Source of the DNA: Zizania palustris
Taxonomy: Eukaryota; Streptophyta; Magnoliopsida; Poales; Poaceae
Assembly (NCBI GenBank): GCA_019279435.1
Contig: JAAALK010000283.1
Span: 4,960,001 to 5,024,000 of the forward strand
Direction of reading: 5' to 3'
DNA: 64,000 nucleotides
Shown: positions 12,185 to 22,728 of the stretch, piece after piece
Numbering within the stretch: position 1 is the stretch's first letter
Layout of the letters: each line of letters starts with the position of its first letter
Notes under the pieces: model-generated
What the model was told of the DNA's origin: nothing
Databases searched by the model: none
What the model saw: the letters and a program-made list of their open reading frames with translations, nothing else
Program-made: the position numbers and the translations under genes

Positions 12185-15100
12185 ATGGACTCAGGATGCT
12201 CCCGCCACATGACGGGACATCGCAGATGGTTCTCCAGTCTCACTCCCCCGAGCTCCAAAGAGTACATCACATTCGGGAACAGTGGTCAAGGGAAGGTTAG
12301 TGGCATCGGCTCAATTCGCATTTCAGATCATTTCTCTTTGAAGAATGTCGCCTTGGTTAAAAATTTGAATTTTGACTTGATTTCTGTTTCGCAACTTCTT
12401 GAGGATGGTTTGGAAGTGCGTTTTAAGAAGGGCAATTCTTCTGTGTTTGATTCTAGAGGGTCTTTGATTTGCCAAATCTTACCATTTGGTAAAGTTTTTC
12501 GAATTGACTTCTCTAGTTCTTTTGGTCCTTCTCGCTGTTTGATTGCTGGATCCTCCTCTGAGCTCTGGAAGTGGCATAGGAGGTTAGGTCATTTGAGCTT
12601 TGATCTGCTAGTCAGATTGAGCTCTATGGACCTCATCCGAGGATTGCCCAAGCTTAAGATGAAGAAGGATTTAGTTTGCCATCCCTATCGTCATGGGAAA
12701 ATGGTTGCCGCTTCTCACTCACCTGTGACTCAGGTGATGACTTCGTATCCGGGCGAGTTGTTACATTTGGACACTGTTGGTCCAGCTCGAGTTCGTTCAG
12801 TCGGTGGGAAGTGGCACGCGCTTGTCATTGTTGACGATTTTTCTCGATTCTCATGGGTTTTCTTTTTGGAGTCTAAGGATGAAACTTTTCATTTTGTTCA
12901 TGACCTGATTTTGAAGCTGAAGAATGAGAACAATGGTCGGATGCGAGCAATTCGCTCCGACAACGGCTCTAAGTTCAAAAATTCTCAGTTCGTCAGCTTC
13001 TGTAGTGATCAGGGTCTTGACCATCAGTTTTCTTCTCCTTACACTCCCCCACAGAATGGCGTTGTGGAACGAAAGAACCGCACGCTAGTCGAGATGGCCA
13101 GGACGATGCTCGATGAGCACAGGACTCCTAGGCGTTTTTGGGCTGAAGCCATGAACACGGCTTGCTATCTGGCCAACCGCATTTTTCTTAGAGCTCACCT
13201 TGGTAAGACATCGTATGAGTATCGGTTTGGCAGACAGCCCAAGGTGAGCCACTTGCGAGAATTTGGCTGCAAGTGCTTTGTGCTCAAGAAGGGAGGGCAT
13301 TTGGACAAGTTTGAGTCTCGTTGCTGGGATGGAGTTTTTCTTGGCTATGCGTTGCATTCTCGAGGCTTCCGAGTTTGGAACCTCGACTCCCAGCAGCTTG
13401 TCGAGACTTGTGAGGTTTCGTTTGATGAGTCCTTGCCTTCTCTGACCTCTTCTTTTGAGCTTTCGGGTGATGATGAGCTCGGAGAGTCCATCTTCGAGGA
13501 AGATGAGGATACTCCAGCTGCTGATGAGGGTGGGCCTTCTGCGCCTCCTGCAGAGCCCACACCTTTTGAGACTTCGACTGAGGATGAGGGCGGACCTCTG
13601 ATCACTTCTTCCACTTCAATCGAGCCCCCTCAGTCGAGTCCAGAGGTGCCAGCTGCTGACTCCGGTGAGGTGACTTCAGATCACCAGGGATCCCGAGCAG
13701 TTCAGCGTGATCACCCCTCAGAGCTCATCATTGGTGATTTGACTGTAAGAACTTTGCGTTCATCTGGTACCTCTCTTGCTGTGTTTGCTGAATCTTCTTT
13801 TGTTGCATCTTTTGAGCCCAGAGATGTTTCTCATGCTCTTTCTGATTCTAATTGGATTAATGCTATGCAAGAAGAGCTTGAGAATTTTGTCCGTAATCGG
13901 GTTTGGACACTAGTTGAGCCACCACCAGGATGCAACCCCATAGGCACCAAGTGGGTGTTCAAGAGCAAACAAGGTGAACATGGGGTTGTGGTGCGCAACA
14001 AATCTCGGCTAGTTGCCCAGGGTTTTTGCCAGAAGGAAGGTATTGACTTTGAAGAAACTTTCGTTCTCGTTGCCCGTCTTGAGTCCATTCGCATTCTCTT
14101 AGCTTTTGCCGCTTCAAAGGGTTTTAAGCTTTTTCAAATGGACGTTAAGAGTGCTTTTCTGAACGGGTTCATAGAGGAGGAAGTTTATGTTAGGCAGCCC
14201 CTGGTTTTGAGAACGCCAAGTTTCCTCGACATGTTTTTAAATTGCAAAAAGCTTTATACGTGTTGAAGCAAGCCCCTAGGGCTTGGTATGACCGGTTAAA
14301 GCAGTTTTTTTTGGGGAAGGGCTTTGTGATGGGTTCTGTGTATAAAACTCTTTTCTTGCTCAGAGATGCTTCAAATTTCTTAGTTTCTCAGATTTACGTG
14401 GACGATATTATTTTTGGCGATACTACTAATTCTCTTGTGTCCAAGTTTTCTGAGCAGATGCACAGTGAGTTTGAGATGAGCCTCATGGGTGAGCTCAAGT
14501 ACTTCTTAGGGCTCCAGATCAAGCAGACCAAGGACGACACCTTCATCCACCAAGGTAAGTACACTCGTGACATGCTTAAGAAATTTGACTTTGGTGGGGA
14601 GTTGAAGCCGCAGATGACCCCAATGGGCACATCTGGGGGTCTGGACAAGGATGAGAGCGGCGTCAAGGTCAACGAGAGGGAGTTTCGAGGGATGATTGGT
14701 TCGCTATTGTACTTAACGGCGACAAGACCGGACATTCAGTTCACCGTGGGACTTTGCGCGTGTTTTCAGTCTTCACCACGCGCGTCTCATTGGCAGGCTA
14801 TCAAGCGCATCTTCAGGTATCTTACCTATGCGCCTGATCTTGGTCTTTACTATTCAGCATCATCATCTCTTGATTTATCTAGCTTTTCGGACGCCGAATT
14901 TGTGGGTGTCGGTTGGATCGCAAGTCGACTTCCGGTACTTGCCAGTTTCTTGGTTCGTCTCTTGTTTCTTGGTCTTCTCGAAAGCAATCTGGAGTTGCTC
15001 TTTCGACCACTGAGGCTGAGTATGTAGCTGCTGCTAGCTGCTGCTCATAGTTGGTTTGGATGATTTCCACTCTGCGAGATTTTGGGTTGTTCTTTCCCAC

Positions 15101-15322
15101 CAGGGTTCCATTGTTTTGCGACAGCACCAGTGCTATCAGTGTAGGAAAAACCCGTGTCTCCATTCAAAAACCAAACACATTGATGTGCGCTTTCATTTTC
15201 TGCGGGATCAATATGAGAAAGGTGTCATTGACCTTGTTCATGTTGATACCCATCATCAGTTGGCTGACATTTTCACCAAACCCCTAGATCAGTCTACCTT
15301 TGAGCATTTACGAGGGGATTAG
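12185..15322 (+). pseudogene. Copia C pol (protease, integrase, RT, RNase H)
   Basis: Protease starts with the active site MDSGCSRHM at 12185. The gag-pre-integrase segment (WHRRLGHLS) follows, but its zinc motif has lost a cysteine (CHPYRHGK). Integrase keeps the DDE residues in LDTVG, RSDNGS and VVERKN. Reverse transcriptase runs from about 13830, with [10 protein letters not shown] before a one-base frameshift near 14200 and the catalytic YVDDIIF at about 14395. RNase H follows with another frameshift near 14905 (SDAEF), and a TAG near 15048 fits CAG to TAG. The last motif LADIFTKPLD lies near 15265. The order is typical of copia, and at least two frameshifts and one stop make it inactive. 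Confidence 0.93.
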
Positions 15323-16690
15323 GGTGTTGTGTATCCTTTCTAGGATATTTTGCGTCAGTTTTCTTTCTTCTTTACTCTTTTCTTGAGTCTTTTTGTGTGT
15401 TCATATCTTGCATATTCACATATCACACTTTAGAGCTGCTTCTATTATATGATTGAACTGCTTTACTTATTCTAGCTGGTACATGCTTTTGAATACTTGT
15501 CATTGATCATGCTTTGGTTCAGTTCACTTGATATGTCTGATATCTGTCATATGCATGGCTTTTATGCTTTAAAACTTAAAAAATGATCACCATTGCTTCT
15601 GGTAACTAGCATGTGTAGGCTGACTGTTTTTGCTATCTGTTACATGCCTTGTAGCTAGTTCCTCACTTAGATGCAAACATGCAACTTGGACATCCTTCTG
15701 CTTTAAAACATGGAAATGTGCTATAAAAATGATGAAAAATCAAGAAAAATGAAGATTCCATGCCTCTTTATGCATAACTTGCAAAGATCCAGGTGGGTTT
15801 GTTTTGTCGCATTGCATTGTTCTGGACTGCGTACCATAGCACTTCGGTATGAACTAGGACAATGTAGTGTATGCCAAGACCAATGTCTTAAGCTTCTGAT
15901 GGTCCAGATCTGGCCTAGGCTTGACTTGGTCGGTCAGCATAACGTTTGACATGCAAATAACCCCTGGCATAAATGAAAAAGAGAAAAGAAAAAGGCTGAA
16001 AATTGAAATGATAACAAGTTTGCTGAAGCACTTTGTTTTGGACAATGCTTATCTTGGTAGATATCCGTTAGCTTTTGCATCTCATGCTTTACCTTGCTTG
16101 TCAACTGGAAAATGTGGTGATGCTTTTGTTTGCAAAAACTGAAAAATGTGTGCAAATGACTTTCTTTAGATATCATCTGTTGCACTGATCATGTCATGAG
16201 TCTCCGACAGTATGTCTTTCGCTATACTTGTTAGATGTTTGTACTTGCAGTCAATCATCTCTGAGAAGCATGCTTTCTACACTCCACATGCACCTCAGTT
16301 GCATTCATTGCATATTTTGAGGGAGAGTTGCATTTTATGGGGAGTTTGTGTCTCTTTTGAGTGCTTGATGAGTTCACTTGTCAACAAGGGGGAGAAATTT
16401 TGGGATAAGAGTTCAAGGGGGAGTTTTGGCTTTCTCTGGGATTTGTTTCTTACTCTTTTGACATCCTTGTTGCTTCTGAGATCGCACTCATTTTGAGCTT
16501 TTACCTTTGGTTAACCACAATGATCGCTTCGTGCTTTTGTTCGGCTTTTGGTCATTAGGGTTAAATTTTTACTTTATTTTCTTCTTCTTTGTTTTCTTGT
16601 GCTTTGTTTTTTTGTGTTTCCATAGTTGTTTGCAGGTACTGAAGAGCTGAAGAAGTGAGGTGTTGACAATGCACTCATCAAGGGGGAGAT
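15323..16690 (+). other. Copia C 3' spacer with repeated polypurine-like motifs
   Basis: This AT-rich stretch between pol and the 3' LTR has no open frame over about 95 codons. It carries no recognisable envelope-like gene, although some SIRE relatives have one here. The purine motif CAAGGGGGAG occurs three times (about 16385, 16410 and 16679). The last copy abuts the LTR and is the probable plus-strand primer. Confidence 0.8.
16679..16690 (+). other. Polypurine tract of copia C
   Basis: CAAGGGGGAGAT lies immediately upstream of the 3' LTR start TGAGGAGCC and would prime plus-strand DNA synthesis. Confidence 0.85.
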
Positions 16691-18713
16691 TGAGGAGCCA
16701 TGCTGAATAGCATGGGCCTCATGGCTCCAGATGTGATGAGTCATTGTCAACGATAGTCAAAGAGGATAGAAGAAGAAAGGAGATCTGCTGCGTCATGGTC
16801 CGTGTGTGACTCAGGTACACGGGCGGCGAGTGACTGTCGGGCTGAGAGAGCCGCGAAGTCGGGTTGGCCCAATCCGGGTACATGGGCTAGGAGCAGCAGA
16901 GGACCCACTGGGCTGTTGACCAAGATTGACCCAAGTACACGGGCGATGAGTGATTGCTGGGCTGAGAGAGCTGCGGAATCGGGCCGGCCCAATCCGGGTA
17001 CCTGGTGCAAAGTCGGTGGAGGCTTTGTCAATTTCGGCGCAAAACTGACAACCGCTGATCTTGTATCGGACTGTCCAGAAGAGAAGCCGTAGTCGCTACG
17101 AAGGCTTAGCTTCCGGATAAGTCATCTGTATCTCTAGGCCCACAGTCAGTCAGTCGAGTCTATAAAAAATCCTAAGGGCAGTTTAGTCTTTTCCTTTATT
17201 TCAGCGTCTGTAAAAAACCCCAAGGGGCTGGTGGAATATTCCTAGTGTTGGGCAGCCTATAAATAGGGCCCCAATCACTAGGGTTAGGTCACCCTTTTGC
17301 TGAAATCACTTTTTAATCCATTGGGTCATTCTTGTTCTCTGTTTTCTCTCTCCTGCTCATGTGTGCGCCGCCTGAGTTTTTGATTCCTGTGTTCATCCTG
17401 TTTCTTCACTGTTTTTGGAAGATTTTATTCCTGTTGGTGTGTGCGCAGCACTTCATTTAAGGCACTGTTTGTTCGGTTTGCACGCAGCTGATTTATTCTT
17501 GAGAAGATTTGTCTGTGTTGCTTCTGTTCTTCACATGAGGAGTACTAGTTCTTGCTGGTTGCAAGTAGTACTACTTCTCTGTAGCAACAATACACTAGTA
17601 CTCTAGCTTGCCTTTTCTGCGTAGCTTTTTGATCGAAGTAGACAGGGTTGAGTGCCTTTTCTGGTTGTTTTCTGGCGAAGCCCCCCTTCTCTGTTCGAAG
17701 CCCCTCAGCTCCATGAGGCAGGCTTCGATCTGACATCCTCGAGGGCTTCGCTTGAACTTCGACTTCACTTTGTGTACTGTGTTTCTAGCTTCGAAGTATG
17801 TTTTGTGCTCTGTCAGCTTGACATACTTCGACCGGTCTTTGCGAAGGTGATCTGTGTCTCGAGCTATTCAAAGTCAATACTTCGATAGGCTTCAAAGTTA
17901 GCTTCGAAGCTTGTCTCTCTAGTAGACTTCACTCGACGTGAGTTCCTTCTTGCTGTCATTTTCAAAGGTCACAGTGTGTAAGTTCAGAGCTTATCTTTCG
18001 AAGTTAACCCTCGGATCGAAGGTCTCAACTTCAGTTGTCATACCTCGACCAAGCTAGCTTCGAAGGTTGAGTGTAGGCTTCGATTTCGTCTAGCTGTTGT
18101 GTGTTTGGCTTCGCTTATCTTTCGAAGGTTGTTTTTCTATGCATCGTGTTCGAAGTTTTCTGATCAAAGGTTAGGCTTCGAAGTACGTTGTCCGAAGCAA
18201 GCCTCGACACTGTCATACTTCGCTTCGAAGCATACTTCGCATCTTAACACACTTGATTTAGGATAAGACTCAACATACCTTTGGCACTTCATTAACAACC
18301 TTCGCTAGACTTCGACAAGGGACTCCGAAGCAGGCTTCGACACAGCGAAGCAAGCTTCGACACTGCGAAGCAGGCTTCGACACAGCGAAGCAGGCTTCGC
18401 CAAGTTCCGAACAGGAGACAAATTTTGAACAGTAACTTCTCATCTCTTTCCATGTGTACTTAGATTATTTTACTGAGAAGTTTGATCCGCCATGTCTTGA
18501 ATATTTTGTTTATCTGCCTATTAACACTGCATTGGTGTTTCTTTGATTTTGACACCTGTTGTTTCTAGGAAAGATACTTTTAGACTTAGGCTTTCTGTTC
18601 ACACTCTACTGCTTAGTCTTTTGAGGTGCGTTGGGTGTTGGGAGCAGGCCGTTGATTCGAAAGAATTTTAGGCGCCCATTCACCCCCCTCTGGTCGCTAC
18701 TTTCGGTCCTACA
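16691..18713 (+). repeat. 3' LTR of copia C
   Basis: This 2023-bp LTR pairs with 7390-9397. It is about 15 bp longer overall because it gained one unit of the GAAGCAGGCTTCGACACAGC repeat near 18330-18405 and lost some bases elsewhere. The TATA box is at 17258-17265. It ends directly before the duplicated GTGGA. Confidence 0.95.
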
Positions 18714-18718
18714 GTGGA

Positions 18719-19480
18719 GGAGAGTGTGATTGGAGCTGTGTTGACTCAAGACATTGAAGGAAAGGAGTACATCATCACCTTCTTGAGTCGTCAGCTTCTA
18801 GATGCCAAGACAAGGTAAGTGTTTGTGGAGCATTTGTGTCTATCGCTTTATTATGCATGCACCAAATTGCGTCACTATCTTCTCCCTAGCACATGTATCG
18901 TCACTTGCCAAACGGATGTCATAAAGTACATGTTGCAAAAGCCAATTCTAAGTGGTAGAATCGGCAAGTGGGCATATGCGTTGATTGAATACGATTTGGC
19001 TTATGGACCATTGAGAGCTATGAAAGGCCAGATCGTTGCTAACTTTATAGTAGTTCACCATGTAGATGTCAATTAGAGTGGCAAAGTCGCTTTAATTGAG
19101 GTATTACCATGGAAACTTTATTTTGATGGTTCGACTTGCAAAAATGGCCAAGGTGTTGGAGTGGTCCTCGTATCACCGAATGGTATGCACTTTGAGACCT
19201 CGGCCCGTCTAGAATTTCAATCAACTAATAATCAAGCCGAATATGAAGCCCTATTGTTAGGTCTAGAATTGTTAAACTCCATGGGTGTGAAATATGTTCG
19301 TGCATATGGTGATTCTTTATTAGTTGTGCAACAAGTAGCCAAACTTGCTCAATGTTTTAATGGTCTATTAAATAGATAATTGGACAAGTGTCTAGACCTA
19401 ATCGCCACCTTTGATGATTTTGAAATTTCTCATGTGTCTACAGAAGCCAACTCACTTGCAAATGACTTGGCTCAGCAAGC
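18719..19480 (+). pseudogene. Gypsy B RNase H and archaeal-like second RNase H
   Basis: The first RNase H resumes after the copia with VIGAVLTQD and continues to about 19070 through LRHYLLPST and RIGKWAYAL. A second RNase H begins near 19110 with LYFDGSTCKNGQGVG and contains STNNQAEYEALLLGL and GDSLLVVQQV, the conserved acidic sites of the archaeal-type domain. Having both domains in tandem is the defining trait of the Tat lineage. Stops at about 18817, 19074 and 19377 interrupt it. Most fit C-to-T changes of CAA or CAG. Confidence 0.88.
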
Positions 19481-19549
19481 ATCATGCTATCAAATTAGGA
19501 GAGGTAGATTCTATACACAAGGAAAGCCCATGCTTGGGGACAATGTGTC

Positions 19550-19735
19550 ACCCGAGAGTAACATTGTCGGTCTTACTGGCCGTGCGAGCACAGTCAGACC
19601 GCCCATGCAATCCCGGTCTGATTGGCCATGTAAGGCCAGTCAGACCGACCCGTGCTAGATATCTGGCAATAGCCGGTTGAACTAGGCCAACATGGCCAGT
19701 CCGACCGACTGTTGTCAGGAGGGTTTAGCACTCGG
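19550..19735 (+). repeat. GGTCNGACC motif cluster inside gypsy B pol
   Basis: Between the second RNase H and integrase lie several copies of GGTCTGATTGGCC/CAGTCCGACCGAC-type words. They resemble those in the LTRs of this element and at 5010-5130. No protein domain covers the stretch. Confidence 0.6.
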
Positions 19736-19769
19736 GGGGCAGGTCCAAATGGAAAATCTAGAGGCCAAT

Positions 19770-20975
19770 TCTAGTAGTGGGAATTTGGCCATTGCTCCTT
19801 TGATCAGTAAGGACGATTTGAGGATCCCAATCGTTCAATATTTAAGAAATCCGAACCAAAAGGTTGATCGGAAGGTTCGGCGACAAGCGTTCAAATTTGT
19901 TTTGCTTGATGATGTGTTGTATCGCCGGACTATCGATGGAGTACTTTTGATGTGTTTGGACTCCGATCGAGCTAGAGTTGCTGCAGGTGAAGTCCATGAA
20001 GAGATTTGCGGTACTCATCAGTCGGCCCTGAAAATAAGTTGGATTCTCAAAAGGACAGGTTTTTATTGGCCGACTATGACTGAGGACTGTTTTAAGTACT
20101 ATAGAGGGTGTGAAGCCTGTCAAAAGTTTGGTAATGTTTAGCTAGCACCTACATCGATGCTTAATCCTATTATCAAACCATGGCTGTTCCGAGGTTGGAG
20201 CTTAGACTTCATCGGCCAAATTCATCCTCCATCTTCAAAAGGGCATCAGTTAGTATTGATGGCAACTTATTACTTCACCAAGTGGACCGAGGTCGTGCTG
20301 CTCAAGAACATGACTCACAACGAGGTAATTGATTTCATCTTGAAGCACATTATACACAGATTCGACATTCCCTAAACTCTCACTATAGTCCAAGGTACTT
20401 CGTTTGTTAATAAAGAAGTGAGGGACTTTGCTGAATACTGTGGGATCAAATTGGTAAACTCTTCCCCGTATTATGCTCAGGCCGAGTCTAGTAACAAAAG
20501 TGTGATTAAACTAATCAAGAAGAAGATTGAAGAGTTTCCAAATAGGTGGCATGAGGTGCTTTCCGAAGCTTTATGGGCTAGTAGAATTACAAAGCATGGT
20601 GCCACTAAAGTCAGTCCATATGAGTTGGTATATGGACAAGAAGTCGTTCTACTGGTAGAGGTGGATCTTGGCTCACTTAGGTTTCTTAAGCAATATGACT
20701 TATCGGTCGATGAATATGAGACACTTCTAAAGGATAATTTAGAAGAAGTGACCGATAAGAGGTTGAAGGCTGTAGAGGCAATAGAGAAAGATAAAAGAAG
20801 AGTAGCTAGAGCCTACAACAAGAAGGTCAAAGCAAAATCGTTTCAAATCAACGACCTAGTATGGAAGATGATTTTGCCATTAGGCACTAAGAGCTCGAAA
20901 TTTGGTAAATGGTCGTCTAGATGGGAAGGACCTTTTAAGGTAGTTGAAATCGCTCCAGGCAATGCATATGTATGA
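19770..20975 (+). pseudogene. Gypsy B integrase (catalytically damaged)
   Basis: A histidine-cysteine zinc region (HEEICGTHQS through CEACQK, about 19990-20125) precedes the core. The core begins WSLDFIGQIH, which supplies the first catalytic aspartate. The second catalytic aspartate should sit in a TDQGTSF-like motif but reads TIVQGTSF, so it is lost. The glutamate segment AQAESSNKS is present. Two in-frame stops (about 20139 and 20373) fit CAG-to-TAG and CAA-to-TAA. The C-terminal half ends at 20975 with a KWEGPF-like segment (RWEGPFKV). Integrase of relatives inserts cDNA into chromosomes. Confidence 0.88.
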
Positions 20976-21129
20976 GTCTTTACAAGGAGAGCGATTTCGA
21001 AGGGCTTTGAATGGTAGATATTTGAAAAGGTACTCCCAAGTGTGTGGCAAAACGCTTAAAGTGTTAAAAGGATGATATTGAAAGTATCGCCCAAGGCCCG
21101 TCATGCTTTTAGCTCACAGTTTGCTAAAA

Positions 21130-21143
21130 GGCAGGGGAGCATG
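21130..21143 (+). other. Polypurine tract of gypsy B
   Basis: The purine-rich GGCAGGGGAGCATG run stands directly before the 3' LTR start at 21144. Confidence 0.7.
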
Positions 21144-22469
21144 TGTTTATAGCAAAAAATGGCATTTATGGTCAAGCTAAGCAAAATACTGAAAAATGGT
21201 ATTTTTGACCGAAAATATGCCAAACCTGGCAAAGGCCGGTCTGATCGGCTATAGTAGGACGGTCCAACCGGCTAGGCCCGGTTAGACCGGACCCATGGAC
21301 TCGGTTAGACCGGCCAGGGATTCAGAATGTGAATCTGAAGTGGATTCGAATTGTGTTTGTCCAGATCTTATCTCAACCGAATTTTGGTCGAATCCTAATA
21401 TATTCTTAGCTAGGGATCACCAGCCCACCCCCTATAAATACTAGCGGCAAGGCCGATTCAAGGCTCTCTCCAATCTCAAAAATCCAAAGCCCTAGCTTTG
21501 AATTGCATTTACTTTTCTTTATTTTTGCATCTTCATGGGTTTTCTTGATAGCGCTCCGTCTGCCACGTCCGTAATCGTGGTAACCCTTGCTGGTTCGTTT
21601 GTGGACCTCTCATTAATCCACGTAACAGATTGCTATCCCTTTTATTGGTTTTTATCGCCATATTTGGTAATTCGGCCCGTTGGCCGAATTATATTTGATC
21701 TTTGGGTGTTTTTGCAGATCAATTGCCTTCCCAAACATATCTGCAAAGTTTGGAGGTGATTGAAGATTATTTGCTAAGGCTACCGAGGTTTAGCAGATCA
21801 GATCTATTACTTCGGTCTGACCGGCGTTAAGACCCAGGTCTGACCGGACCTCGTCACGCCATTGTTGGCAATAGTCGGTCAGACCGACGACATTCCGCCG
21901 GTCCGACCGAGATCCTCCACACCGTGCACACTGAAGCCGAAGCTTGACCCCTCTGAAGCCCTAATCGCCGAAGTCCTGCGCGCTGGAGCTTCGCACGTTC
22001 GAAGGCCAACATTCGGAGATCCCTTCGCCCCGTGTGACCGGGGTATCACGGCCGGTACGACCGGACATATCCCGCCGATCAGACCGCCCGGAGTAACACT
22101 TCGCATCAGCCTTCGGGACATTGCTCGAAGCCCCTTCACAGCCCCCCAGTCCGACCGAGGTTGTACCTATGGTCTGACCGGGCCTGAGGCTGAAGGTTCC
22201 CTAGGGACCCTTCGGGCCAATCTCCACTGTAACTCCGAATCGACCTCCAAATTGGCCGATTCCAGGTATTTTGGCTATTTTATTCCTATTTACATTATCA
22301 CTAGTACTTTTCGGCCAATTGGATTAAAATATTAATTATTTATCTGATTGCTTGGTGACTCCAAATCCCTTATCACTATTAAGGGTAGTCGGAACGCGGC
22401 GTCGGTATCATCACGATACTTTTGGACGTCGAACCAGCCCAAGTACGGGGGAACATTTATGCGTCAACA
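21144..22469 (+). repeat. 3' LTR of gypsy B
   Basis: This 1326-bp copy of the LTR at 875-2199 has its TATA box at 21433-21439. It is followed directly by the duplicated target ATATG. GGTC/GACC motif variants are again frequent. Confidence 0.93.
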
Positions 22470-22474
22470 ATATG

Positions 22475-22665
22475 TTTCTTGCTTTGCTATTACAATCATA
22501 TTGTTCCTTCTTAGTCTATGAGGTGCGAGTTTCAGGAATCACATATTGGGAATCAACAATGTCCCATGTAGCACTTCATTGGCTTAGTAGATAGGCCTCC
22601 ATGCGCACCTTGCAATAGGCAAAATCTCGACCATCAAACATCGGAATCTTAAAGTTCTTGTTCAT
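22475..22665 (-). pseudogene. Copia A gag, N-terminal part
   Basis: On the minus strand a start codon at 22665-22663 opens MNKNFKIPMFDGRDF and continues through AYCKVRMEAYL and WDIVDSQYV-like words, matching the start of the gag of copia D at 32.9 kb. An in-frame TGA interrupts it after about 30 codons. The frame runs straight into the target duplication at 22470-22474 and resumes at 874 on the far side of gypsy B. Confidence 0.85.
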
Positions 22666-22714
22666 GTCGCCACATGGATAACAAACCAGATAAGGTCAAC
22701 TTGTGATTTAACCG

Positions 22715-22726
22715 GCTCTGATATCA
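22715..22726 (-). other. Primer binding site of copia A
   Basis: On the minus strand TGATATCAGAGC lies 2 nt beyond the LTR end. It is a one-base variant of the tRNA-iMet site seen in copia C. Confidence 0.8.
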
Positions 22727-22728
22727 AT

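Larger units (their letters stand above)
7390..18713 (+). mobile_element. Ty1-copia SIRE/Maximus-type element C
   Basis: This is a near-complete copia element of 11.3 kb with LTRs at 7390-9397 and 16691-18713. It is flanked by the perfect 5-bp duplication GTGGA (7385-7389 and 18714-18718). It has a tRNA-iMet-type primer site, a large gag with a coiled coil, a pol in copia order (protease, integrase, reverse transcriptase, RNase H) and a 1.4 kb 3' spacer before the polypurine tract. The long LTRs, long gag and long spacer match the SIRE/Maximus (Opie/Ji) group. Frameshifts and stops in gag and pol make it non-autonomous. The LTRs differ at about 20 of the first 350 positions by eye, fewer than in host element B. 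Confidence 0.95.
875..22469 (+). mobile_element. Ty3-gypsy Tat-lineage element B, interrupted by copia C
   Basis: The element has LTRs of 1325 and 1326 bp (875-2199 and 21144-22469), both starting TG and ending CA, and is flanked by the perfect 5-bp duplication ATATG. The internal order is gag, protease, reverse transcriptase, RNase H, a second archaeal-like RNase H, then integrase, which is the Tat-lineage order. Without the copia insertion at 7390-18713 the element is about 10.3 kb. Every coding domain carries stops or frameshifts, and the integrase lacks one catalytic aspartate, so the copy is dead. By eye the LTRs differ at roughly 28 of the first 330 positions, mostly C/T or G/A, so it is older than the copia inside it. 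Confidence 0.93.

Noticed and set aside
13284..13614. Minus-strand open frames inside copia C pol
   Set aside because: They are shadows of the integrase-RT linker. The plus-strand protein motifs fully explain the region.
15710..16500. Possible envelope-like gene in the copia C 3' spacer
   Set aside because: The longest frames are under 95 codons, lack signal or membrane segments that stand out, and are broken relative to each other.
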